Positions 38,201 through 53,200 of a DNA stretch of 64,000 bases are shown here, piece by piece. Both the position numbers and the translations under genes were made by a program. The notes under the pieces are model-generated. The model made no database searches. It saw only the letters and a program-made list of their open reading frames with translations, and was not told the origin of the DNA. Source of the DNA: Aptenodytes patagonicus (Eukaryota > Chordata > Aves > Sphenisciformes > Spheniscidae); assembly GCF_965638725.1 (NCBI RefSeq), contig NC_134960.1, positions 2,296,501-2,360,500 on the forward strand, in the 5' to 3' direction. Position 1 is the first letter of the stretch. Each line of letters opens with the position of its first letter.

Positions 38201-41200
38201 AGAGATGCTTGTGTAAGAGGCTGTAATCTGTTTAACCTGGTTTAATCTGTTTAATCTGGTTTAATCTGTTTCAGGGCAGATCCCCAGCGATGCTGCCTTA
38301 CACCAGCTTTTCAGTAGACTGAAGCTGATGCAAAACCAAGCAGAAAAAGAAAACACCGTCCTGTGAACAAATAACAAAGTGCATATTGCGGGGCTCTAAT
38401 ACAAAGCTTGCTTTTGACTAAAATAATCCAATAAATACTAATTGGAAACAAATGTCTATCACTGGTGCATAGCAGAAAACACTGGTGCTCCCAAGCCTCG
38501 TAAAAATGAACAGCTAAGAGAAATAAAAACCAGATCCTGCTAGAAAAAGATCTTGAAAGTCTAATCCTTCAGTTCTTCCTAAGGCAAAACTCCCATTGAT
38601 AAAAACCGGGCTTAATTAAGAACTGCAAGATGGTGCCTTTGAGGTTTTTTTCTGCCACCAGCTGAAAAACTGCAGACTCCGTCAAGCTCCCGGCACTTCC
38701 ACTGCCTCGAAAGCCCCGACGGCCGCCCTGAGCCCTCTCAGCACTGCTCCTTCCACACCGTGCACGCACACACACGTGGGGAAAATTGCTGCCAACATAA
38801 TAACTTCGAATTATCTATTAAAAAAGGAATTTCGCTGCCAGGAATAATATAATTTTAACTGTTCCCCAATTTATATTCTTTAAAAAAAAATTACAACCAG
38901 GCTATGGGTTTCCAATTCCCAGATTTACATTATGATTTCAAGGGAAATAAAGAAAACACTTTCAACCGTGACACAGAGAGGAAAAGAAGGATCATAAACA
39001 TTTCGGAGAAAAAAGCAATGGCCCATGCTGCCTGGCAGGCCAGAGTTATGCTTTTAAAAAGCCATTATCGTTAATTATCTGTGCATCGGGGCCCAGATGT
39101 GCACTTGGTCCGAGGGAAGCGGCGGCTGGGTCTCTGCCTGCAGAGAAGAGGGCAGGGTCCTCTGCTCTTCTCTCCTCCATAGGAGCCTCACAGGCTCCTC
39201 CATACCAGGGTCACCCAGACCCGTCACTGGGGAACACGGGGTTGGCGGCTATTTCTGGAATGAAAACCTCCTCCGTCCAAGGGCCTAGAGACCATAATCT
39301 CCACGGACTTGCTTCAATCCCAGGTACTTTGTAAAGCACTGGCCACTTGTTCCTGTTAAACTCAATGGTTTATACACCAAGAGCAAACGTTGCTATAAAG
39401 CTAAAACCCATTGCTTGGGCGTTCTCCAAAAGGCATGAAAGCCCAGTGGTGGAAACAGGGTGTTTCAGAGCCCTCCCTGTGCTGCCGAGCTGCTCAGCGT
39501 CCCCGGGCGCCACCGGCTGCCCGTCCCTGCGGCAGGAGGATGCTCGTGGTGGTGGCAGCTCACCCTTACGTCTGCTCAGCCGTGTTACAAAGCTACAGGT
39601 GACCCAGCAGCATCCATAGGGATCAACGGGCTCCTCCTGACGGACACCGGAGCGCTCCTGCTACCCCAACACCTACCAGACCAAGACCACGGAGATGAAG
39701 CAATGGATGTCCCTCAGCCTTTTCCACCAAGTTCTTTGCAGGCTTTGGAGCGCTGTGCTTCACGTCAAGGGCAGCTAATGGCTTTGTGGCAAACACACAG
39801 AAAGTATTTACCCCTCTGAGAGCACACCAGTCTTTGCCGTCCTTGCTGCTCTCAGTTTCTCTGCTACACAACTTCCCTGTTGCACAACAAGCTGTTCCCG
39901 GGACAGAGCTCAGTCTCCCTTTTCTCGTCTCAAAGGCTGTTTCAGCGTTTTCCTGTGAGACCTCTGCAAGGCTTCGCATTGTGCAAAACACTCATGCATC
40001 CATTCTCGGAAACCTAGAACCAGATGGATTTCTCTCCAGTTCTCAAATTCAAGATCAGAAAAAAATTTCCCCCTTTGGGACGTAATTTGCTTTTCTCTGC
40101 TGACTTTTTTTCCTGCTTTTTATGGCCTCTCTTAAATTAAGAGGGTTTGCAAACCCTTCCTAAGAGCTGGCCTGCAAAGTTTCACCGAGGAGAACTCTTT
40201 TAGCCTACGGAACAGAAACTCACAATCTGTTTTCTCACGCTTGCCTTCTAGGACCATCAATTACAAAGCGTAACCAACCTCCTGACACGCAGCGTTTGGA
40301 GCTCCTGGAGCCCAGGCCTCCCCACTCCTGGCAAACACAATTCATGCAGCCGTCCCACACCAGATAAACGCAGTGCAGAGCTTGAAAGGAGCTGTTTGAA
40401 GTCCCAATCCCAGGGAGCAGGTGGGTTTTGGGGTGGTTTTGCGTGCGGCTGCAGTACGAGAGGGTAGCACGATGTGCAGCAAGTGCCCTCAGCCAGTGCC
40501 CAGCCAGACCGACCTTCTCTGGTCACCACCTTGCTGGAGACCCCCAGCCTGTCCCTTCCCACCGGGGGGGGAAGAATAAGCAGAGGAAAAGGGATTATTT
40601 GGAGGAGAATGAGCCACCGCAAACAAAAAAACAAACCAAAACAAAACACCTGCAGCAAGCACCTGCCTTGGCTACCCCTTGCACGGCCTCATCAAACCAC
40701 CTCCTCCTCCTCGAGATGCATTTATCAGCGTTGCACAAACGAGCCCGTGCCGTATCACGTACAGATAAGGGCTGCCCTTACTGATACAGTATTTATATCC
40801 CAAGGAACCATTTCCAGCAGAAGGAAAACACAGCATGGCATACGGGACTGTTTCTCTTGGCAGGAGGCGCAGGAAGCCAGGGCAGTCGTATATCCACAGC
40901 TGCGGCAGGAGCAGCGCTGGCAGCAAGCAGCGCCTTGCCCCGAGCTGCCATAGGGGTATAAAGTGCCCATCAGGCACTTTGGGTTGGCTCTCGTGCCTGA
41001 GCTACTGCATTTCTTTCCACTGACCTTCGCACACTAATAGCCAGATGCCGTCAACTTTGCTTGCACTGAGCGGTGCCTCACTCTGTATAGAGCCTCAAGC
41101 ACATTCTTGGGTGCCACTATTTATTAAGATAGGAGAAAAGAGAAATTTAACTGGTTTTCGGATGCCTGGCTCTTGTCCCCACCACACAACGCAGCATAGA

Positions 41201-44200
41201 GAGCACAAAAGGAACAATTTTCCTTTTATATTTAAGGGAAAGATGCTGAAGGACAGGTTGCTTGGATTTGATCCTGGGAATTCCTCAAAGAGCCAGAAAT
41301 AGGGAGGGCTTTTTTTTCCTTCCTTCTTCTACAAGCACTTACTCAATTTCTAGCAAGTGCCTCTGTTCCATGCCTGCTTATTAGCAAATCTCTTTTCCCC
41401 CTATATCAGATGAAGGTATTTCATCCAGCTACAGCGTGAGGCCTGGACACAGCCAGCAGAGCAATGAGCACCACCAGCAAAATAATGAAGCTCAAATGCT
41501 TTTCACAGGACACGTCGTTTCCAGTTTCAGGAAACATATAGGGGAGCATTAAAGGAAGCAAGTTGAAGATTTCAACAGAAACACAAATATACTCCGTGGC
41601 TTCACCATGCAGAGCTAACGCGTACTCTAGGTAACGAATAAGAAGATAGGGCACAGCTGTGCCCCTGACTCCGCTGGAGTAGCTGAACTGAGGCACTTTC
41701 ATCCCTCAGGATTTTTAGTCAAACCTGAAATGGGACAGAAGACTCAAACATTGAAAACTTCTATCAAGCTAATCACTGCTGAAATAAGTGTTCCCATAAG
41801 CAGGAAAACATGCGGCCAACCAGGAATTTTGAAAAGGTTTGAAAAATCAGTCTCAGTCCCTGTCTCTTTTGGAGAGAGTTTATCATATTTTGAAACCACC
41901 TTTTTTAGAGTCAACGAAAAGCATAAGTCTCTTCAGATTTTTAAAATACATCACAGCGAGCACGCAGTTTCAGCTGTCTGCTTAACAGGAATAACGTTGG
42001 GATCCAAAGCTGGGAAGAGTTTAACTCATGGATTTAAACCTAAGCTCATCTCTTGGCAAGCAGAAGTCCCCCACGCTCGCTGCCTCGGTCGCTCTCGGCA
42101 CCGACCGCCCTCAGCCATGCTCCTCAGGGCTGTGTTTTGCAGAGCTGCAGGAGTTAACTGCCCTTCGCACTCAGAGAATATGCTATACGAGACATGATTT
42201 CTTAAGAGTTTTGGGAACTCGCATTTGTATTCTGATACACTTTGGTAAAATACATCCAACCTTACTTTCCTAAAGTTTGACTATTTGCTGCCTCAAGTTT
42301 TCTTATTCTTAAGGGGAAAAAAAATATTTTTTTTTTTTTTTTGGACATTTTGCAAAATGCCCCATTTGTCCCTCCAGCCTTTTTCAACTACAAGTCTTTA
42401 GCTTGAGACACCACAGGTTTTAGACACAGCTTTAGAGAACATCAGACTTCATGTTCTGATCCAAAGCATTTAAAGTTCATTCACTTCACAGTGTTTCAAA
42501 TTAGACCCTTAAAAGGCCAGAAGTACAAAGAAAATAATTCATCTCATTTTCCAGACTATGAGACAGAAATTAAAACTGAAGATTGCTAATTTGAGAGGCC
42601 AACGTTGGCTCCTACAACCTCCGTGTAAGCACCTACACCCATGGCCTGATTTGGAAGGGCTTTGAGCAGCGGTAGCTTTAGCGTATCTGAGAAACCTTCC
42701 TTGGGAGCAGACCTGCCAGCTGCAGAGCCGAACACACCTCCGAAATTACACCTCCGAGCCCCAGATCCACCCTGGAGCGCACTTGCGCAGTGGTGGGAGA
42801 AGATCTGCAGGGACAGGACCAGCAGCAGCTCCGGTTCCCGCTGGCACAGGCACCCAGCCGCTGCGGGCATCGCCTGCAAGATGTTTATTTTCCTAAGCCC
42901 AGGGGAGCAAGCCCTGCTCTTCGTTATAAACACGCGCTGCATCAGACTTAAACAGAGCTGATGGTCATTAACGGCTTGGCTCAGCCGAAAGCAGTTTTCT
43001 GTCTGATGCACTTCAGATCCACTCTCTTCCTAAAACCAGAACATGATCAGTCAGCGTCAGCTAGACATTTACTGCCAAAATGCTGAATTAGGGATGCGGG
43101 CGTTGCTATTTGTGCACCAGAAGGTCAAAGCATCCCTCAGCCATGGGGTCACCTGGAAGAGGTACCTCTTGTGAGCACGCCCGGTTACTTGTGTCCTTCC
43201 TCCAGCGGCGGCAGGACGAGCCCGAGCGCTCTGGCTCCTCACCAGCGTCTGACTTCTCTCTCCCTCGCCCCGAGCTTGGGTAATTGAGCCCAGCTGTGTT
43301 CTGCAGCGTTTCTCCAACTGCCTCTGCAATATAAGGCTAAAAGCTGCGTCCCTGGCATCGGTCCCTCAGCTGCCCACCGTGGAAGAGAAGAGGGCAAGAG
43401 CACCCTTCTGCGGAACCGGGATAATGTTTGTATGTCGCTGTTATCATTATTAGGAGTCCATCAGACCATTGGCCTCAATAGCTACCCCTGAAGGAAGGTC
43501 ACCTTAGAGCAAACCCATCACGGTTCCTGCAAGGCTGAGCAGCAGTTTCAGACCCGTCCCCACCGCACCTGCTGTCCAACGCGCCCAGACAGCCTGGTGA
43601 TGGACTCCCCGGCTTCTCCAGTGGGCGCCTGGCACCGCTGGCTGCCCAGGGCTCAACGGGACTGGCTCAGACCTGGCAGCAAGAGAAAGGGGTAGGATAT
43701 GGGCAAGGATTTTTTTTAAAGCAAAGGTGCAACTTCTGCCCGGGGCTGCCTTTTCTTCTGACCCAAGGGGTACAGTCAGACTTCGACAACCTGATTCTGA
43801 CCTTTCCTGGTAGAGGGCTTTTTGTGGGCAAAATTTTACTGCCTTCATTGCTGCAAGTCCTCTTTCATGCAAATGCAACAAGCAATTAAGCCTGAAGACA
43901 AATTCTAGCACATCCTGACACCAAGACGTATCCTAGCGTATCCCGACACCCTCAAGACTGAAATTCAACCTCTGCACAGCAATACAGCGATCCCTTCCTC
44001 TCCTCCCCCCAGCTTTCCGACAGCAAAGACAGTGCTTTGTCTCTGATAAACTGGTTCAAAAGTCCCAGAAATGGAAATTATTACCCTGCAGAGGAGCTAT
44101 ATGGGATGGACGTCACCGTTTTCAGTTGAATGCAAATAACAGATTTACACCGTGGCCAGTGGCCGCAGGAGCGGGATACATTCTCCAGCTCACTGCCTTG

Positions 44201-47200
44201 AAGGAAGCCCCGTGGTGAACCCTTATGTCAAAGGGCTGCCCCCAAAGCTGGGGAAAAAGGATGAATTTTAAAAGCTACACACATTTTAACACATATTTCC
44301 CTACGAGCACAGTTCAGATGTCCTGTCAAGATGCTGGCTTTGCACACTGCAATCTAACTTTAAAAAGCTCTAGTAAGTACGATCCCACTATTTAGTTCAG
44401 CTCAGAAGATAAGAAAAAAAGGTCAGGTGTAGTTTGCTGAAGCTGGATGAACGGAGCATGTGGGTTATTTTATGAGACGGATTTCAAATATTCTGCCAAG
44501 TTCCTCTTTCAGCATATACCACAGTCTGAAGAAAAACTTCATCCATCATGTCCTTCTTACTACACTCCTTTCACAGTCGTCAGCTAAACACCAAATTCCT
44601 TTTTCAGATCTCTCTAAGTAAGAGAGCAAACCCTTAAAATCATATGGTCTTTTAGTTAAAAGGCCGCAGACAACGTTCATGTGAAACGTGACTCAACCTG
44701 GAGCCTGGCCGAGCCCCAGCCCGCCTCTGTCCCCAGGACGGTCTGTACCCTGAGAAGGCACGGCTGTTGGTGCACAGCAGGTGAGATCTCGGGACAGGGG
44801 CTCAAAACGAGCCCCACGGCCTCGTGCCGGGTCTTGGACATGCTGAAAAACACCCACGGGTCATGTCGAGGCAGGCAGAGATGCAGCCCCTGCGAGCATT
44901 GCTAAGGTCTGCTCGGCTTTGTGTCTCGGACCCGGCAGTCAGGCTCGTTTTAAAGCGCTTATTTCTGTATTACATTCTGCAATTTCTGCCGAAACCCCTG
45001 CAAGCAAAAGCGTTACACGAAAGCCTCCACTGCTTTCTATTTAATTGTCGTTATGGCAGGGAGCAGGCTGAGGTCAGCCCCGCCATCTCCCATCAGTGCG
45101 AATTTCCAACCACAAAACCCTGTTTCCACAGGCAAAACACACATACCTTTACATACCGCAGCCTGGCTTTGTTTTTCAGGAGTAATTCTATAAACACATG
45201 ACTCCAGGAGCTAGGGCTTGACCGAAAGCACCCGCTGCCCTCGCCCCGGGCACCGCAGAGCCGCCGGGGCTGGTGCCAGGCTGCGGCTCACCCTGCCGAG
45301 AGCATCGGATCAGGAGTGACAGCACCAGAGAGGTAAGAGCTGAACATTTCCTACTAGCTTTAAACGATGTGTCACTTTTGACAGGGTTATAGCAACCTCG
45401 AAAAGAGTCATCCGAAACATATTTCCATGGATGGGGAAGTTTCTAAACCATTTGTAAATGACGGTTGGGAATTTAACTTCCAGGAGGAAGACATCCACCC
45501 TTTTCTGTAGGAGTGCTCTCACGAGAAGAAGCTCTGTGATGTAAAATGAGGCATTATTAAAGAAAGTGTTTTTAGGGTAAGCTAGGAAAATATTCTAGCT
45601 CTATATTTGCACACGCACATGTTCTGCACCGTGTAACGTATAGCTTGAGGACAGCATACATCTAACCCAGGGACAATCTCTCGCAATTAGAGAGAAGTAG
45701 GCTTCGCAGACCCCTCTTAAAGAGCGAACACCTTTCCACCTTGGCGCGGTCACGCTGACGGCCACCGGCGAGGGTCTGATGGCTGCTGGCTCCCAATGGC
45801 TCAGCAAACAGCTTCACCCCCTGGGAGAAGCTACAGCCCTCATGCGACTTAAAGAGCTCAGGGGGGACTTGAGCTGCAATGCCATGACTTCATCCCTTAA
45901 GCTACCTGGCTCCCCAGCAGTCTCTCAAAAACCCACAGCAATGGAAAAACTACCCAAGATCGGCAAGAATGATTAAAATGTGTTTCCATTTATCTTGCCT
46001 GCTCCAGTGCAGAGGGCATGTTTTTAATATCAAGGGTGCAAGGGGGCGTTTAACAAGCAGACAGAGGAGGGCTTTGTACAAACTTATCTGTTTTATTAAC
46101 ACTTTCATAAAAAAGCAAGATAGCCGGGGATCATACGCTCTGCTAAACTGGAGGGCACAGGATATACTGCCTGCATTTTCAAAACACCTTTGGGCAAAGC
46201 TCTGCAGGAAAAGCCCTTCTACGCAGGCAACATAAATACATTTGGACATGAGAGTAACTACTGCATTGCAGTAACACAATAAACTCTGTTACGGGCCAGG
46301 CTAGGCTGAGTATCTCTCCAGCTCTCACCGTCTTAAGACAACCTCAGTCACAGTTTCACATGTGAATAGAACTGATATTCATGATAAGTAATTTTAGAAG
46401 AAATTAGACTAGGTGAAGAAGCCTAAGAATAAAAGAATTTCTATGTATCCTATAAGTAGTATTTAACTTTCATCCATACAGGAAAACCTAATGACCATTA
46501 GCAGAAAATAAACAGCAGTGAAACCTCAAGGTATTTTTGCAATACAGTAACACTGGATAACAAAAGGTAGAAGAGCCTCGAAATTTCCTCCTCTCTCCAG
46601 CAGCAGCACCAGCGCCCTCCTGCCAGAAGGCCGTCTAGCCATAGCTAAGCCCAACGACAGTCTAAACCCTCTAGAAAGGATTTTCTCTCTGCTTCCAAAC
46701 GTTCAGGGTCACCTCTCCAGCCCAGGAGCAGACAGCTACGGCGCAGGAGAGCATTGCTCAGTGCAGGCACCAGGCTGATGCTCCTGCCAGTGCTCAGCCT
46801 CAAGCTGTCCCCGCCGTGCGCAGGCTGCTGTGCGTGCAGGGCCAGCCTCCCCACCGACAGAAAATAACGTCTACTCCAGAGAAAAACCACCATCACAACC
46901 AGTATCCACCCCGGCCTCCTGCCTGCTCCCCCTCCTCTTAGGGACGATGCTGCTGTTTCCATTTCAGCGCCACCTGACCGAGCCGCCGTTTAATGCTACC
47001 GTTAAATCACTTTTCTCACCATCTGGCATTTGGCTTAAAGAACAAACCTAGTGAGCTTGACACTAACAGGCAATGTCCTGATTTCATCCTTTTCAGCTTA
47101 CTGTCTCTCTCCTCCTCTTCCCAGTTGGGGGAATTGTTGCATTTTCAGGTGTTATCATATCATACTTTGATTTTTTTTCCATAACCACTACCAGCAGCTA

Positions 47201-50200
47201 ACAGAGAGAGACAAAAAAAAAACAAAACAAAACCAAACCATCACTGGCAGCAAGCTAAGCTTCAGACTACAGAAATATTACGTGCTTAAACCCAAAAGAT
47301 GCCTACTTCATCAGCGTGGCTTATCCAAACGTTTCTTTCTGTAAAAGCCAGAGTAAGGTACTCAAGAAAACACAACAAAAGCAATAAGATAATATTTTTG
47401 GTTTTTATTTTGGAATGCCCCAACCTTTCGCTTTTACTCATTAATAAAGAAGATAAACTCAGCTTGAGTCAAAAACGTGTCTCTGGCTTTCCTGCTAACA
47501 AACAAGCCCTGGCAGTGCCCGCGGGACGTCCCAGCTCGCTGCAGCAGGAGCCCGCCGTTCCAGGGGATGGGAGGCAGCTGCCGCAGCCTGGCCCTCCCGG
47601 GCTCTCCGCACGCCCCGGCTGCCATTTACCCACCCCTCCCGCCAAAGAGAGTTTCGGGAACCGCTCCCTGCCCTCGCCCCATCCCCTTCACCCGCTGTGC
47701 TGGCGGCCGGTCCGCCCCGTCCCGCTCGGCTGGCTGCAAAGAGTCTGGGGGACCACAGCGAGCATCCCTCCCGCACCCAGCATCCCCCCCCCCCGGCACC
47801 CCACCACTCGGGGGAGGGCTCTCCCCACACACCCTCATCCCAGCAGGTCAAACAAGTGACTGCAAAGAGCAATTCATTCATTTTAAGCGAGCAACAAGGA
47901 AAAATGAAATGGGGGAAGTTATTTTCCCCAATGGATAAGAACAGAAACACGGAACTACACGTGTGCTTCCAAACAAACACTCGCTATTTCTGAGTACACA
48001 AGTAGGCAGTTTCCTTACCTGTGTTAACAGAGTCACCACTGAAACTGATGTTATCGAGTAAAATAACATGGTATATCTGTGTCAGCTCCTTATCCAATGG
48101 CATTTTCTGTTTTGTCCTAAATCAACCCACGCTGTTGCCATTTCAGTACAGCTCCTATTTACCTTTGATAAGAACAAACTATTCAAGTTACCTGGACAGA
48201 AGAAAACACCATTTTGAAGTTTCCATCCCCATTTTTCCCCGAGACTGTTTTTTCCTCTTTCATATACCAGGATTATTGAAGCCCGCTTAATAAAGTTGCT
48301 GATTTATAGAAGATGTATACAGAGGATTTCACATAAAAGGTTATAGCTACAGCAGTTCGACACATTACAGTGGTACTGAGAAAATTCCTTTGCTTTCAAA
48401 TGAATCAATATTGTACCACAGGAAAAAGAAATAAACACAAGTGCACACCAACTTGTGTGTAACCTCTTCACCCAGTAAATTAGATCAGCAGATTTTGGTG
48501 GTGTACAAACCCCCGACGTTTGCGTGTGAAATGGTGCCCGAGTATCCGCAGTTCAAGGCTGAGGCCGCTTACAGCAGCCATCAGGACTCAGCATGTTTCT
48601 GCTATTAAATCAGTCCTCACACAACACGCCGGGAGTTCCCATGCGACAGGAACCCGCTCTCGTGCCAGGGCATTATCTCATCCTTTGTTTTCCCCAAAGT
48701 ACAAGGCAGACGTTTTCCCCCCTCCTCCTGCCCCGAGAGCACGAGAGTCGATGCCCGCGCAAGGGCTGGTTTGATGGGGGAGCCGGGGGTGCCGGCGAGA
48801 GCTTTCCCAGGAGCAGCCGTGGCCCATCCCGCCATGCCGACGGGGAGGAAGGAAGGTTGGTCACCTTGGGAAAGGAAATTCCACCTCTCCAGGGAGGAGG
48901 CTTTAACCTCCGGTTCACAGAAATAAGTGTGGCCTATGCCATGCTTTTGCAAAGACATACACGGAAATTTCCTGCACGACACCAACCCACTGAGAACTTA
49001 AAGCAACACTCGGAGCCAATTAATCAAACGAGGAGTCATTCATCCTTAATAAAAAAGAAGTAACGATAATCTGCTGAGACCAAAAATAAATAGGAGAATA
49101 TTTAAGACGTTTTTAAAGCTGTTAAAATCAGGACTAAGGGACAAGTTAGCACCAAACCCCCCTCCCTGCTCCACCGCGGGACACCACTGCTGTCCCCAGG
49201 TGCCCAGAGCTGGGACACCAGAGGCTCAGACTCACACCTGAAGCCCACATGTGATTTTTTTTTAAATTTTTTTTAATTAGGAGGAAGTATGATCAGCAGT
49301 ATAGTAGACTGACACTATTACGAGGTGGCTATTTCTGAGATCGGGGCAGGTACGAAAAGCTGACGGGAGCGATGCTGCAGTGCCCACGCTGCCTGGGGGA
49401 CACGTGCAACAGGAGGCAGCAGGTCTTCAGCCAGGCACCAGAACGCGGGGTCACCCGTGCCCTGCCAGCCAGCGCTGCCTCGTCAGCCAGCGTAACGCTA
49501 GTCCTGCAACCACACAGACCGGAGACCATCCGGCAACAGTACTTTTAACGAAGCAGATCCGGGTATGTTTGCATTTCCATTGGCCTGGCTTACGCGTAGC
49601 ATTGGGTTTCTTGCGCTGCCTGGTTCAGGCTGCTTGAAGAGCTATGGTAGATGCGAGTTTGCCCCAGTTCCTCCTCTTCACCCCATCCTGGTTGGTATTT
49701 TCACATGGCAAGCTGCATGCCTTGCACCTGATTTTAGCCAGAGCAAACTAACATGAATCTCTACAGCCTGAGAATTTGGTGTCATAAAATAACACATTAG
49801 AGAAAAAAAAAACAAACAAGTGACAAGCAGAAACAGCCTTCTCGTCCTTTCTGTACAACTCCCCTGCACTATGGAAAGACCAGCTCTTCTCCACTGCTCA
49901 GAGCTCACCCCTCAGTCAGACGGTCAGGCTTGGAAAGCCGCTGCTCACCGGGCACAGCGCGAGAGAGGACCAAGGTGAGCGGGACCAGGAGCACCGACCC
50001 GCTGTCCCCATCCCTCCCCCCGAGAACAACAGGGGTGCCGCTCTGCCAGCTGGGTGGCACTGGGATGCCATTCCCACAGGGACGGGGCTGACGGCTGCCT
50101 GCGGGAAGTGCCTCTCCCTCTCCGGACAGCCGGAGGAAACCCAGCCTTTCACCCCACGTAGCTTATTTTAGCCAAGCGTCCAGGTTTGGGAGGACTTGCA

Positions 50201-53200
50201 TCCTATTCCAGCTTTGGCTACACACTGCCAATTTAATTTCTGCAGTAATTATTCTCACACCCAGACACTTGATCTACTGTCAATTAGTGCAGACGGGGCT
50301 CTACCCCACAGCCTGAAGCCCGTGTTTCCAGCCCCCCCAGGCCAGAAAGCTGCCAATTCTGGCAGTAGGGGAACGGTCAAGAAAACAAACATCCTCTCCT
50401 TTTATTAGCACCACATGGCGGTATTTTGACTCGCGAGCTCATGCTACAAGAAGCCAAAAGACAGTGGAACTTCCAGAAACTGATGGATCACCGCTCCCGC
50501 TCTCCCCATCTGCCAGGGAGGGACGGCTGGGGCCGGTGCCTGCAGCGACGCCGACACCGGGCGAACAGCCGGCGGCAAAGCGAGACCGGAGATCCCAACA
50601 TGTCAGCAGTGATGTCATGTCTGCGCGATAGGAATCCTGACTTCATGCGACGGCACTGCTGGCTGGAGAGCACCGAGCCACCCCGCAGCATCCCCGTGGG
50701 TCCCGCCATCACCCACGACCGGGTCTGACAAAGACACAGCCCTTTGCTGTTTAGGATGCAAGTTTGAATGTCACTGAATTTGCATCCTCCTCTATAGACC
50801 CTTGCTGTTAAGGACAGACTTGTACAGCGTAACCAACTGATAACCAAAGTCTACTTTTTTTAAAGTATTATTTCATGAAGGTGACTCACTAGCATCCTGT
50901 TCAGTGTCATTTCTGCTAATTGTGAACAAGCAGCTCTCTCCACTTCCAGCTTCTTCAGCTATGAGGGCAGTTATTCCCTGCAGTCACATCATTAAAGTTT
51001 TAATAAGGAGGACTGATCACATTCTTGGTCTCTGAGTAGGGGTTTTCCACAAAGCTCAACTGACAAACCACAACAGACTTAGAAAGAGAGGAGAAGAGAG
51101 CTCATCAGCTGGTCCACACTTTCCAGGTTCTCTTGCATAAAAGACAACTGCAAGCCTCACTGCCTTCAAGACAAAGATTACACCTAAATAAACTAAAACG
51201 TAATTATAGGGTACATGCTTTCCTAGAAATCACACAGATTTAGGCATTCTGCCTATGCTCAGACGTTTCAGGGCCTCTAGCAAGAATTACTGTAGTCACA
51301 AGTCAAAAGACTTTCAAGACATCTTTGCCCAGTACGATGGAAAAGTTGAGTAAAAACTGGAGGAAGGAAAGGCATGTGCTCCACATTACTGGAAAGGCCA
51401 CTTGGGGTAAAACTCTCAAAACCCTTTTCAAGGACAACCCCAAACCTATTCTTGTGATTCGAGGGCAGAATTCCAGCAGAATTTTTCCCCCTGGTTTCAA
51501 AGCAGATTGCTTTTTTCCAGATGCGAGGAAGTGCACCTAAAGGCTGCACATTTTGAGCCAAGCTATTACTTTACAATGAGTTTTTTCTTTCTCACAATCT
51601 AATAAGTGCTTTTGCTACAGGGGCTGAATGAATACAGCACAGGACAGCCCTGGGTCATATGGCATCGCTCCACAGGGGACTCCAGCCATGACCGGGATCT
51701 CCGCTCCCAGGGGATGGGATGCCTGCTGCAAGGGTCTGCACTCTAATCACCCTTAGTGTCGTGCAAGTCAGAGGACATCTGCAATAACGCAGGGGTTAGG
51801 ACAGATGCTGGCACGTGTCCTGAGCAGTCAGCACGAACCACGCTCAAGGCACAGTCGGTTTGGGGAGGGTGAAGAGTCAACCAGCGCATCTCGGGTGCGA
51901 CCACAGCAAGAGTACTCTAACGTGTGCATGGTACCTCCTTCACCGCCTCTCTGGGAAACGCAAAGAGCCATTAAGCAAGACGACGTGGGGATACAGCCAC
52001 TGAAAAAGAGAGCAAGAGTAGGAACCTGCTGTCTGTACCTGCGTATTCTTGTTCGTATGCCTCTCTCGTTGCCTTGCTGCAAACACATCTGCTTTACCCA
52101 CTGAGTACTCCCCAGATTTACACATTTTTAGTGTAGGTCTGGATTTAGGAAAACCCATCTCTACCCCCTCATTATATTCTATGTAACTGTCTAATTTTTG
52201 AAAAGTTCCATATGTAATATATATTAATAGTCAGATTCAAATCCAATCTGCATTAAACCTCAGAAATGTTGTATCTGGCAGTGGGACTGCTGCACATTTG
52301 TTCCTCATTTAATATTATTCATAGGGTTTTGGGCACATCAAAGTCTGTAAGAAAAAATAACTGTCAAAAAAGATTGCCATAATTGATTAATGAAGCAAAC
52401 ATGGCCAGAACTCAAAGCCCAAGCACACAGATCACCCTGCTCTGTCAGTCAGCGCAGGGAAAGACGAGCAGACCCACAAGTCGCTCGTGTGCGATACCGG
52501 GGCGGGTTTGCCGGTGCTGCCGTTCTGCAGTGCCAGCAGCTGCAAGCCCCTCTGCCCGCTGTCCCCGGGCAGGAATGCAAAATATTTGCAAATTCCACAT
52601 GGCTGCAATGGCCAACAGATTCACAGGCGTGACTATACAGGTCCGCTCTTCGTGGGGTTTGGAGAATCCCACCCCCGTCCTTGTCATTTGGTGGAGTCTC
52701 TGCTGCCAGTGCTCTCTCCCCACTCCTCACTGAAGGGAAACGAGGCCAACACCACTCCTCGTAGTGCCATCCCACCCTCTTCCACCCTTGCAGGTCTTGT
52801 ATTCCCTCTGGACTGAGCCGGGGGGGAGCTGTGGGGGGACCTTGGGACCCTTGTCAGGACACTCAAAGAGCCAGCTCTAGGAACGAGCAGCAGAGCTAAG
52901 CCAACAGCATCTGCACGCGGGCACTTTGCACACGCTGGAGAAAAAGTTCTCACGAAACAGCCCATAACACAAACAACCTTTGTGGAGAAGGAAACCATAT
53001 GAGCAATATTTGAAACACCCACCAACAGCACAAGAGTGCTCCCGCGTTGCTGTGGCAATCGCAGGATTTTTTTTGTCAGCCTGAACTGATGTACTTTTCT
53101 TTTCCGAAGCTTGCAGGCAGCTCTGGTGCCTCTGCCACTGCTCTGGGAGGGGTTGGCCAACCTGCAGCAGTGAGAAGTCTCAGCAGGCTTCAGTCCTGCC